NCBI GenBank assembly: GCA_905182015.1 | Contig: CAJIZT010000006.1 | Location: 277,047 to 341,046, forward strand | Direction: 5' to 3' | Length of the DNA: 64,000 bases | Origin: an alpha proteobacterium MED-G09 | Lineage (GTDB): Bacteria > Pseudomonadota > Alphaproteobacteria > MED-G09 | Shown here: positions 14,631 to 22,726 of the stretch, one piece after another | Numbering within the stretch: the first letter of the stretch is position 1 | Layout of the letters: each line of letters begins with the position of its first letter | The notes under the pieces: generated by a model | The model's database searches: none | Told to the model about the DNA's origin: nothing | Seen by the model: only the letters and a program-made list of their open reading frames with translations | Made by a program: the position numbers and the translations under genes

Positions 14631-15866
14631 TTACTTACTCTTTTTAATATCTAAAGCATCCTCAGAATATGCAACTATAGCTGAAACAGTACTATCACCA
14701 GTCACATTCACTACGGTTCTAACCATATCAAGAAGTCTATCAACTCCTAGTATAAGCGCAATACCCTCTGTGGGAAGACCCACTTGAGCTAGGACCATTG
14801 CAAGCATGATTAATCCCACCCCCGGAACACCAGCAGTACCAATTGATGCCATAGTTGCAGTTAATATAACCATTAAATAATCGATACTAGATAAATCAAT
14901 ATTATATGCATTAGCAATGAAAACAGTTGCCACGCCTTGCATAATAGCTGTTCCGTCCATATTTACAGTTGCCCCTAAGGGTATTGTAAAAGAAGCAATT
15001 TTTGGACTTACTCCCAAGTCTTGAGTAACTGTCTTTAGTGTAACGGGCATTGTTGCATTTGAGGATGAAGTGGAAAAAGCAAAGAGCATGACTGGGCGTA
15101 ATTTTTTATAAAAACCTAAAGGTTTTATTCCTGTAAATATATAAAGCAATGAAGGGTAAACAACTAAACCGTGAAGCAACAAAACAAATATTACTAATAA
15201 AAAATATTGAAATAAATTTCCAATAACACCCACACCTTGGGTTGAAAATAAAGCTGCCATTAAACAAAAGACACCAAAAGGTGCAAAATTAATTAAAATG
15301 AAAACCATTTTCATCACTACATTTGTGATGCTTTCCATTATCTTAATCAAATCTGAGTTAGTATCCTTAATGGATCTTAATGCAGCACCAAAGAAAATAG
15401 AAAAGATGATTATCTGCAACATCTTTCCTTCAGCCATAGCACTGATTGGGTTTGTAGGAAACATATCAATAATAACTGATTTAATACTAGGGGATGCTGG
15501 TGTTATATAATCAACAGTTGTTGTTAAGTTTAAGCCAGATCCTGGAGAAACGATAATTGCTACTAATAGGCCGATTGTTATAGCGAGTGCTGTTGTAAAT
15601 AAATAAAGGGCAACCGTTTTAGTGGCAACTAAGGATAATTTTTTATTTTTATCAAAGGATGCGATACCGGTTGATAATGAAAAAAATACCAATGGCACCA
15701 CCATAAGCTTTAATGATGCAATAAAAATTGAACCAACCGTGTCAAACAATCCATCAACAAAATATAAATTGATTACTTGGTTATCATTTAACGAAAAAAT
15801 ATTTATCGCTAATCCAGTTAAGAAACCTAAGACCATACCTATAATAATTTTTAAAGTTAAAGACAT
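14631..15866 (-). CDS. Dicarboxylate/amino acid:cation symporter (DAACS family)
   Basis: 411 residues, inner-membrane sodium- or proton-coupled carrier of glutamate/aspartate or C4-dicarboxylates. It shows the family landmarks: the Ser-rich reentrant loop FAFSTSSSNATMPVTL near residue 268, GATVNMDGTAIMQGV near 305, the second loop TASIGTAGVPGVGLIML near 345, and VNVTGDSTVSAIVA near 388. The conserved NMDGT and transport-site Asn/Asp are retained. Probably transcribed with the downstream dehydrogenase and bicupin genes. Confidence 0.93.
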   Translation of the reverse strand: MSLTLKIIIGMVLGFLTGLAINIFSLNDNQVINLYFVDGLFDTVGSIFIASLKLMVVPLVFFSLSTGIASFDKNKKLSLVATKTVALYLFTTALAITIGLLVAIIVSPGSGLNLTTTVDYITPASPSIKSVIIDMFPTNPISAMAEGKMLQIIIFSIFFGAALRSIKDTNSDLIKIMESITNVVMKMVFILINFAPFGVFCLMAALFSTQGVGVIGNLFQYFLLVIFVLLLHGLVVYPSLLYIFTGIKPLGFYKKLRPVMLFAFSTSSSNATMPVTLKTVTQDLGVSPKIASFTIPLGATVNMDGTAIMQGVATVFIANAYNIDLSSIDYLMVILTATMASIGTAGVPGVGLIMLAMVLAQVGLPTEGIALILGVDRLLDMVRTVVNVTGDSTVSAIVAYSEDALDIKKSK

Positions 15867-15970
15867 AATGCACGGTATAACAAAATTATATAATTACAAA
15901 TAAGATCTTAGATATTGTCGTTTTTAATCGAATCATAGAGTAATAATATTTATAAATTTATAGGTACAAA

Positions 15971-16354
15971 ATGGATGATTTAAACGGATCGGCTTTATAT
16001 GCTGGAATTTTAACAATAATGGCTGTTGCTTTAGCATTAAATACAGCTTTCCGAAGGATGGAGTTAAAAAAAGAGCTTGGAGGTGACGATCTAACGTTAA
16101 TTAAACGATCAAGAGCACATGGTAATTTAATTGAACACGCCCCTCTAATGATAATCCTTTTAATGTTAATGGAGTATAGAGGTAGTGAGTTCTTTGTTCA
16201 TATTTTTGGCATCGGCTTTATTTTATCTAGAATCTCTCATGCGTACGGTCTTATTGCAGAAGAAGGTATGGGGCCAGATAATCTTCCAAGAATGATTGGA
16301 GCACTTGGTAGCTGGGGGTTAATGATTTTAGCTGCATTAATGTGTATTTTTTAA
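15971..16354 (+). CDS. MAPEG family membrane protein
   Basis: 127 residues with four hydrophobic segments. The signature RSRAHGNLIEHAPLMIILLMLME near residue 50 is the MAPEG hallmark (membrane-associated proteins in eicosanoid and glutathione metabolism), close to the YecN-type bacterial forms. ISHAYGLIAEEG follows near residue 93. Bacterial members are poorly characterised; some have glutathione transferase activity. Divergent from the symporter gene with about 100 bases between. Confidence 0.9.
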   Translation: MDDLNGSALYAGILTIMAVALALNTAFRRMELKKELGGDDLTLIKRSRAHGNLIEHAPLMIILLMLMEYRGSEFFVHIFGIGFILSRISHAYGLIAEEGMGPDNLPRMIGALGSWGLMILAALMCIF

Positions 16355-16420
16355 GCAATTATTTGACCGACTCAATTTTTAAGGGTTAATTGTTACTATT
16401 ATTTGTTTAGGAGGGAACTA

Positions 16421-16873
16421 ATGTCTTTATTTCGAAATTTTTTACTCAGCATTTCACTAATATTTTTGGCTTCTTGCTCTCAATTGCAATCGATAACAAG
16501 TCCGGGTGGAGCAACCGTAAATAATAACGATATAATGATTGATGAAGAACCAACTCAACAAGATGTCTTAAATCAGTTTAGTGATGTAGCTTTTCCTCCT
16601 GAGACTTACCTTGATTTAACAAAATCTGTTGTTGTTGGAAGTGATGAAAATTGGTTTGGACAGATTTACTTTAACTCTGGATTGGATGCTAATGATGTAT
16701 TTAATTATTTTAAAGAACACATGCCTGACACTGGCTGGTTTCTAATCATGGAACAGCAGGGTAATCACGTATTCTTGGTTTACGAAAAAGATCTAAGGAC
16801 TGCTATTATAAGTATAACAAGAAAAAGGTCTGGAGCAGAAACTATATTAGCTGTCGCCCCTAGAGCACAGTAG
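16421..16873 (+). CDS. Lipoprotein of unknown function
   Basis: 150-residue predicted lipoprotein: signal peptide with lipobox LASC and the acylated Cys at residue 19. The start at 16421 is chosen over an upstream in-frame TTG (16403) because AGGAGGGA at 16409-16416 is an excellent ribosome-binding site for this ATG and lies inside the longer version. The mature region has a mixed alpha/beta domain (LTKSVVVGSDENWFGQIYF ... YFKEHMPDTGWFLIMEQQGNHVFLVYEK). A family common in low-GC alphaproteobacteria appears likely, but I cannot name it. Confidence 0.8.
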   Translation: MSLFRNFLLSISLIFLASCSQLQSITSPGGATVNNNDIMIDEEPTQQDVLNQFSDVAFPPETYLDLTKSVVVGSDENWFGQIYFNSGLDANDVFNYFKEHMPDTGWFLIMEQQGNHVFLVYEKDLRTAIISITRKRSGAETILAVAPRAQ

Positions 16874-16944
16874 GAATTATATTCTCAAATAAAACTGCAT
16901 ACATCTTTTATAATACCTTCATTAGGAATTAAATTCCCCACACC

Positions 16945-17745
16945 TTACCTTGCTGGAATTGGAGAGGGGACCGATGATATTAATTTTTTTGTATATGGAT
17001 CTTTTGGGTTTTTAAATAAGTCAGACGTTATTCCATTTTCGATAATTTTACCTGATTTTAAAACAATAACATTATCACAAATTGCCTTAACAACAGAAAG
17101 GTCATGACTAACAAAAATTAATGTTAGGTTGTACTTATGTTTTAATACATCAAGAAGATCTAGTATTTGAGCCTGTATGGAGAGATCTAAGGCGGAAACA
17201 GGCTCATCACATACTAATACAGAAGGTTTATTAATCAATGCTCTAGCTATACCGACTCTTTGACACTGTCCTCCTGATATCTCGTGCGGGTAACGATTGT
17301 ATAAGTCACTAGAAAGACCAACATCAGACATTAAAGCAATTACTCTTTCTGTACTCTCGTTCTTTGATAAATTTTTATTAAAGATACCAAGCGGTTCTTT
17401 TATGATGCTTCCAATAGTCATTCTGGGATCAAGGCTACCATAAGGGTCTTGGAAAATTATTTGTACTTTTTTTCTAAAGCTCTTAATTTCTTTTTTTTTA
17501 TATAAATTAAAATCTTTACCAAACCACTTAATATTTCCAGAGGTTTTAGGGATAAGACTTAGAATTAATCTACATATACTCGACTTTCCAGAACCTGACT
17601 CGCCAACTATTCCTAAGGTTTCTCCTACAAAAAGACTAAAGGACACACCATCAACTGCCTTTATAAAATTTCTTTTTACAAAAAATCCTCTTGAGATAGG
17701 GTAGTGTAATTTTAAATTTTGAACATTAAGAATTTCTTTTTTCAT
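16945..17745 (-). CDS. Oligopeptide/dipeptide ABC transporter ATP-binding protein (second, DppF/OppF-type)
   Basis: 266-residue ATPase energising peptide uptake. Walker A is GESGSGKSS near residue 48, the signature is ISGGQCQRVGIARAL near 156, and Walker B is VLVCDEPVSALD near 180, followed by the H-loop FVSHDLSVV. The C-terminus keeps the KNPKDPYTKKLISSVPSP segment characteristic of oligopeptide-type ATPases. Last gene of a four-gene minus-strand operon; it starts five bases after the preceding ATPase stop. Confidence 0.93.
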   Translation of the reverse strand: MKKEILNVQNLKLHYPISRGFFVKRNFIKAVDGVSFSLFVGETLGIVGESGSGKSSICRLILSLIPKTSGNIKWFGKDFNLYKKKEIKSFRKKVQIIFQDPYGSLDPRMTIGSIIKEPLGIFNKNLSKNESTERVIALMSDVGLSSDLYNRYPHEISGGQCQRVGIARALINKPSVLVCDEPVSALDLSIQAQILDLLDVLKHKYNLTLIFVSHDLSVVKAICDNVIVLKSGKIIENGITSDLFKNPKDPYTKKLISSVPSPIPAR

Positions 17746-17749
17746 AGGG

Positions 17750-18571
17750 TCACTTCTCTAGCCATGGAGGAATACAAGAAAGAAGATGCTTAGTGTATTC
17801 ATCTTTTGGGTTAGTCAAAACATTAAATGTTGATCCATTTTCAACTATCAAACCATTTTTCATTACCGCAACATTGTCTGAGGTTTCAGCAATAACCCCT
17901 ATATTATGAGAAATTAAAATAATTCCAATATTCATATTAGACTTTAAGTCATTAAAAATACTTAATATTTCTGATTGAGTAGTCACATCCAGGGCTGTGG
18001 TAGGCTCATCAGCTATAATTAGCTCGGGCCTACACATCAATGATATTGCAATCATAATTCTTTGTTTCATTCCACCGGAAAGCTCATGGGGGTAGGAATT
18101 AATTAAATCTCTAGATTTTGGCATTTTCACTATGTCTAAAACCTCTAAAGACCTTTCCATAGCTAACTTTGAGCTTAATTTTTCATGAAAAATAGCAATT
18201 TCTGACAATTGTTTACCAATTTTCATATGGGGTGTTAAGCTTGTCATTGGGTCTTGGAAAATAAATCCAATAGATTTTCCTAAATATCTTCTTTTTTCTT
18301 CCTCAGAAGATGTAATGAGATCAAAACCTTTGAATATAGCTGAACCCTTGCAGTAACCATTGCTTGAGAGGAGGCCAGTTATTGAAAAAAATGTTTGAGT
18401 CTTTCCAGACCCTGATTCACCAACAACACCTAAACATTCACCCTTATTCAAAGAAAAGTTAGCATCTTTAACAACCTGAATATTACCTTCAGGTGTATTA
18501 AAAAATACACTTAAATTGTTAACTTTTAATAATAAATTACTGTTATTAATATTCTTTTGGGTCAATTGCAT
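17750..18571 (-). CDS. Oligopeptide/dipeptide ABC transporter ATP-binding protein (first, DppD/OppD-type)
   Basis: 273-residue ATPase partner of the preceding gene. Walker A GESGSGKTQ is near residue 53, signature LSGGMKQRIMIAISL near 164, Walker B LIIADEPTTALDVTT near 184, H-loop LISHNIGVI. The C-terminal NPKDEYTKHLLSCIPPWL resembles the oligopeptide ATPase tail but is shorter than in full-length DppD/OppD, lacking the cysteine cluster. The start overlaps the end of the permease gene by 26 bases, showing translational coupling. Confidence 0.93.
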   Translation of the reverse strand: MQLTQKNINNSNLLLKVNNLSVFFNTPEGNIQVVKDANFSLNKGECLGVVGESGSGKTQTFFSITGLLSSNGYCKGSAIFKGFDLITSSEEEKRRYLGKSIGFIFQDPMTSLTPHMKIGKQLSEIAIFHEKLSSKLAMERSLEVLDIVKMPKSRDLINSYPHELSGGMKQRIMIAISLMCRPELIIADEPTTALDVTTQSEILSIFNDLKSNMNIGIILISHNIGVIAETSDNVAVMKNGLIVENGSTFNVLTNPKDEYTKHLLSCIPPWLEK

Positions 18572-19451
18572 CTCTAAGACCGTCCCCTATAAAGTTTAAA
18601 GAAGCCAAAGTGATAACCATGAATAATCCAGGAAATATTAATAGCCACCATGCCGCCTCCATTTCCCTGGATCCTTCTGAAATAAGAACTCCCCAAGAGG
18701 TTAGAGGTTCTTGCACCCCAAGGCCAAGAAAAGATAAAAAACTTTCTAAAATAATAACAGATGGCACCATAAGCGTTATATACACAACAATAGGACCCGC
18801 TAAATTAGGAATAATATGTTTAATAATGATTAGTAAATCCGATTGACCCAGGGCTTTGCTGGTCTCTATGAATTCTTTTTCTTTCAGTGATATAGTTTGC
18901 CCCCTTACTATCCTTGCCATTGTTAGCCATTCAACAGCTCCAATAGCTAGAAAGAGAAAATAAATATTTCTTCCAAAAACAACCATCAGGATGATCACAA
19001 AAATCAAATAGGGCATTGCGTACAAAATTTCCACAACTCTCATCATAAAAATATCTAATTTACCTCCAAAATATCCTGCAATTGTTCCATAAATAACTCC
19101 TATAAAAACACTCACTAGCGTTGCTATTAAGCCAATCGAGAGACTCAGTCTGCCTCCATACAGGATTCTAACTAGCAAATCCCTTCCATTGCCATCCGTT
19201 CCTAGGTAATGACCAGTTTGGAGGTTTGGTGATTGATATATTGATCCCCAGTCAGTATCACTAAAGTTATGCTGCAAGAAAAAAGGACCAAAAATTGAAA
19301 GTAATGATATAACTATCAATAAAAACAATGCAGTAACTGCAGCCTTATTTTGAAAAAGTCTTCTTCTTGCATCAATCCATAAAGATCTTCCCTTAACAAT
19401 GGAGGCACCTTTGTTCACCATTTTATTATCATATTTTCTTATACCAAACAT
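18546..19451 (-). CDS. Peptide ABC transporter permease, DppC/OppC-type
   Basis: 301-residue inner-membrane permease. An N-terminal segment (AAVTALFLLIVISLLSIFGPF) is followed by the conserved LGTDGNGRDLLVRILYGGRLSL block, then five membrane segments. The EAA loop (ALGQSDLLIIIKHIIPNLAGPIVVY) is near residue 205. DppC-type proteins pair with DppB-type subunits. Its first base overlaps the last base of the DppB-type gene, and its end overlaps the ATPase gene by 26 bases. Confidence 0.93.
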   Translation of the reverse strand: MFGIRKYDNKMVNKGASIVKGRSLWIDARRRLFQNKAAVTALFLLIVISLLSIFGPFFLQHNFSDTDWGSIYQSPNLQTGHYLGTDGNGRDLLVRILYGGRLSLSIGLIATLVSVFIGVIYGTIAGYFGGKLDIFMMRVVEILYAMPYLIFVIILMVVFGRNIYFLFLAIGAVEWLTMARIVRGQTISLKEKEFIETSKALGQSDLLIIIKHIIPNLAGPIVVYITLMVPSVIILESFLSFLGLGVQEPLTSWGVLISEGSREMEAAWWLLIFPGLFMVITLASLNFIGDGLRDAIDPKEY

Positions 19452-20383
19452 TAAAGTTTAACTCGCGGATCTAGCAGTGCTCTTAAAATATCAGTCACAA
19501 GAATAAGAGCAATCAAGAGGGATGCGTACAAAATCATTACACCGCTTACTAATGTATAATCGCGCTGTAGTGCACCAACAACAAAATACCTACCAATACC
19601 TGGTAATCCAAAAATTTGCTCTACAATAATGGAGCCCGTCATAAGCCCTGCTGAAGCGGGTGCTAAATATTCAATTATAGGTAATATAGAGGCTCTAATA
19701 ACATGTTTTCTTACTATATAAGACGGACTAAGACCCTTAGATCTAGCTGTGCGAATAAAATTTGAATTCAGCACCTCGATTGTACTTGCCCTCATCATTC
19801 TGGATATTACAGCGATTTGAGGTAAAGATAATGCTGTTATTGGAAGAATTAAATTCAATACATTGCCTCCATTCCAACCAGATGTTGGGAGTAGTCCTAG
19901 ATAAAGTCCAAAAAATAAAGAAAGGAGGGGGGCCATAACAAAGCTTGGAATACAAATTCCAATCAAAGAGATACTCATAACTGAGTAATCAAAATAAGTA
20001 TTTCTTTTAATCGCAGCAACAATACCTAGAAAACAACCAATAAATAAAGAGATAATTATAGATGATAACCCCAATGTAACACTGACTGGTAAACCGCTTA
20101 GTATTAATTCGTTAACAGTAAAATCTTTATATTTAAAAGAAGGGCCAAAATCACCAACTGATAGATTCTTAATATAAATATAGAATTGCTCCCATATAGG
20201 CTTATTTAAGTTATAGGCTTCTTGAATATTTCTTTCAATTTCAGGAGGTAAGGCTCTTTCACTAGTAAAAGGTCCGCCAGGAGCAACTCTCATCATTATA
20301 AAGCCAAATGCAATTATTACCAGGAGAGTGGGGATTGCAATAAGCAACCTTTTGACAATGAATTTTATCATATTTGTGCGCAT
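19451..20383 (-). CDS. Peptide ABC transporter permease, DppB/OppB-type
   Basis: 310-residue permease: RLLIAIPTLLVIIAFGFIMM N-terminal segment, APGGPF near residue 33 and the family C-terminus GLPGIGRYFVVGALQRDYTLV near 268, with the EAA-loop ARSKGLSPSYIVRKHVIRAS near 205. First gene of the transporter operon as seen here. No periplasmic substrate-binding protein gene is present upstream or downstream, so that component must be encoded elsewhere. An alternative start is the internal ATG four codons in (MIKFIVKR). Confidence 0.93.
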   Translation of the reverse strand: MRTNMIKFIVKRLLIAIPTLLVIIAFGFIMMRVAPGGPFTSERALPPEIERNIQEAYNLNKPIWEQFYIYIKNLSVGDFGPSFKYKDFTVNELILSGLPVSVTLGLSSIIISLFIGCFLGIVAAIKRNTYFDYSVMSISLIGICIPSFVMAPLLSLFFGLYLGLLPTSGWNGGNVLNLILPITALSLPQIAVISRMMRASTIEVLNSNFIRTARSKGLSPSYIVRKHVIRASILPIIEYLAPASAGLMTGSIIVEQIFGLPGIGRYFVVGALQRDYTLVSGVMILYASLLIALILVTDILRALLDPRVKL

Positions 20384-20417
20384 AATATATATTATGTATA
20401 AGTAATTAAAAGAAACC

Positions 20418-21227
20418 TTATAACAATACCTCGAAATTTAAATTATCGTAAGCAGGTTCAACATTGCTTGGTAGAGATTCCTTTAGTTTAGTATAATCAA
20501 GATCGATATGAAGATTGGTCAGGATACCTTTCCTTGTATTAAGGTCCTTAATCCAACTTAAAGATAAATCTAAATGTGCATGCGTAGGGTGAGGATTGTA
20601 GCGTAAGGCATCAACAATCCAATAGTCTAAGTTCTTTAATAACTCAAAACCATCTTCATAAAAATCTACGACATCGCTTGAATAAGCAATATTATTGAAC
20701 TTAAAACCAAGTGAATCAATTTTTCCATGCTTTTGAAGAAAAGGTAAAAATTCTATTTTTCCACCCTTGCCGTTAATTTCAAAGCTCTCATAAGGGTTTA
20801 TAATATTTTTTTCTAAAATTGCAGGATATACCTTGTCGTCAAATGTACTGAAGCAGTAGCTAAAGCGAGGAATTAATCTACTTGCAGTTTTTTTATCAAG
20901 ATAAACTTGGACTTTTTTTCTTTTACGGAGAGCAAAAACTCTTAAATCGTCTATACCGCCACACTGATCAGCGTGATCGTGAGTATATAGAACAGCATCA
21001 ATATCTTTAATGCCCGCCCTTAACAACTGATTCCTTATATCTGGTGATGTATCTATGAGAACAGTTGTAGATTCTTGATTTTCATTAAATTTTTGAACTA
21101 GTAGAGAGCATCGAGATCGTAAATTCTTAACCTCTTTTGGGTCACAATCACCCCAATCTCCGTCTATTCTTGGAACACCGCCAGACGAACCGCACCCCAG
21201 AATAGTAACTGAAATTCTTTCTCTCAT
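20418..21227 (-). CDS. MBL-fold metallo-hydrolase, PhnP-like
   Basis: 269-residue metallo-beta-lactamase-fold phosphodiesterase. The metal motif YTHDHADQCGGIDDLR near residue 82 matches the PhnP/ElaC-like pattern HxHxDH-x3-GIDDLR; GCGSSGGVPRIDGDWG is at the N-terminus and WIVDALRYNPHPTHAHL near 205 supplies later metal ligands. In Alphaproteobacteria this gene commonly follows tatD, as here (four-base gap). Its substrate is uncertain; PhnP itself cleaves a cyclic ribosyl phosphate. Confidence 0.9.
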   Translation of the reverse strand: MRERISVTILGCGSSGGVPRIDGDWGDCDPKEVKNLRSRCSLLVQKFNENQESTTVLIDTSPDIRNQLLRAGIKDIDAVLYTHDHADQCGGIDDLRVFALRKRKKVQVYLDKKTASRLIPRFSYCFSTFDDKVYPAILEKNIINPYESFEINGKGGKIEFLPFLQKHGKIDSLGFKFNNIAYSSDVVDFYEDGFELLKNLDYWIVDALRYNPHPTHAHLDLSLSWIKDLNTRKGILTNLHIDLDYTKLKESLPSNVEPAYDNLNFEVLL

Positions 21228-21231
21228 AAAG

Positions 21232-22029
21232 CTATATCCTTTTTGCTTTTTTGAAAATTTGAAAAAAATTATCAGTAGTCATAGAAAAAAATTCTTTTTC
21301 ATCTTTTTCATAAAAGTTAGCTAAAAATTTTGCAGTATGCACTACATGTGAAGGTTCGTTTCTTTTACCCCTTAAGGGTTCGGGAGATAGATAAGGTGAA
21401 TCTGTTTCAACAATTATTCTTTCTAAAGGTATTTTTTTAATTGTATCTCTTAATTGTGATGCATTTTTAAATGTCACTATTCCCGATAAAGAAATATAAA
21501 ATCCAAGATCAAGAACTCGACTGGCCAAATTCTCTCCAGCAGTAAAGCAGTGAATTATTCCTGAAAAAGGACCTTTTTTGTACTCATCCTCAAGTATAGA
21601 ACAAGTTTCTTCATCTGCATCCCTTGTGTGAATAATTAGCGGTAATTTAGTCTCTCTTGATACATTGATGTGCTTAATAAAACTTTCTATTTGATCGCTT
21701 CTATTAGATTTTTCATAATAAAAATCTAAGCCGGTCTCCCCTATTCCTATAACACTTTCATTAGAGGATTTTTCTATAAGATAATCCTCCCTTAGTTTAT
21801 CGTTTATATTCGATGAATGAGGGTGCACTCCTACAGTACAGTATATATTCTCGTATTTTTCTGCAATACTAATCACTTCATCTATTTCATCTATTTCTGT
21901 TGAAATTGACACCATGATACCAATGTTAGATTCTTTTGCACGCTTCAAGACGTCATCAAAATCTTCATTAAAATCCTTAAAGTTCAAATGACAATGGCTG
22001 TCTACTAAATATGAAGATTTAATTTCCAT
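21232..22029 (-). CDS. tatD: TatD family metal-dependent hydrolase (DNase)
   Basis: 265-residue TIM-barrel hydrolase with 3'-exonuclease activity reported for the family. The metal ligands are seen in VDSHCHLNF (residues 9-17), GIGETGLDFYY near 95, IIHTRDAD near 132, IIHCFTAG near 158 and VETDSPYLSPEPLRGKRNEP near 208. The upstream genes that often precede it in Alphaproteobacteria (metG, holB) are not present here; the region upstream is instead the divergent DsbA-like gene. Confidence 0.93.
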   Translation of the reverse strand: MEIKSSYLVDSHCHLNFKDFNEDFDDVLKRAKESNIGIMVSISTEIDEIDEVISIAEKYENIYCTVGVHPHSSNINDKLREDYLIEKSSNESVIGIGETGLDFYYEKSNRSDQIESFIKHINVSRETKLPLIIHTRDADEETCSILEDEYKKGPFSGIIHCFTAGENLASRVLDLGFYISLSGIVTFKNASQLRDTIKKIPLERIIVETDSPYLSPEPLRGKRNEPSHVVHTAKFLANFYEKDEKEFFSMTTDNFFQIFKKAKRI

Positions 22030-22099
22030 TATAGACAGTTATGCCTATAGATTTTAGAATAAGCAAGATTAAGATTTAATAATAAAGGGATAAATAACT

Positions 22100-22726
22100 A
22101 TGATCAAAATTGAAGTCGTATCAGATACAATATGCCCATGGTGTTATATTGGAAAAAGAAACTTTGACTTAGCCCTAAAAGAGTTACCAGAAATGAATAT
22201 TTCCTTTAAATACACAACATTTCAGTTAGACCCCAATACGCCGTCAGAGGGTGTTAATAGAAAGAATTATGTTGAAAAAAAATTTAATAAGGATCGCTAC
22301 ACTGAAATAAAGAAGAATATAAGTAATGAGGCATTAAAATCAGGAATACCAAATATAACTAATACTTTAGATATAATACCCAATACTTTTGATAGTCATC
22401 GATTAATATATTGGGCAATTGAATATGGGTGCCAATTAGAGGCCGTTGAAATGATTTTTAAAGCTTATTTTGAAGAATCGAAAGATATTGGAAATATTAC
22501 TGTGTTGTTAAAGATAGCTGAAAGACTGGGTATGGACAGTGAGGTAATTATGGATAGGTTTAAAAATGATGAAGACAGAAAGGTAGTTGAAGATGAGGAG
22601 AGAAAAGCCAGAGAAAATGGAGTAATGGGCGTTCCCTCATATATTATAAACGATGGGATGACACTAACGGGATCGCAGCCAGTCAACTCAATTGTTAAAT
22701 TGCTACAACACTTAAATAAAAATTAG
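22100..22726 (+). CDS. DsbA-family thiol oxidoreductase, FrnE-like
   Basis: 208-residue thioredoxin-fold protein. The CPWC redox motif is at residues 12-15 (SDTICPWCYIGKRNF) and the cis-proline loop is GVMGVPSYIIND near 176. There is no signal peptide, so it acts in the cytoplasm, as FrnE-type oxidoreductases do. AAAGGGA precedes the ATG. It is convergent with mfd, overlapping its end by four bases. Confidence 0.92.
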   Translation: MIKIEVVSDTICPWCYIGKRNFDLALKELPEMNISFKYTTFQLDPNTPSEGVNRKNYVEKKFNKDRYTEIKKNISNEALKSGIPNITNTLDIIPNTFDSHRLIYWAIEYGCQLEAVEMIFKAYFEESKDIGNITVLLKIAERLGMDSEVIMDRFKNDEDRKVVEDEERKARENGVMGVPSYIINDGMTLTGSQPVNSIVKLLQHLNKN

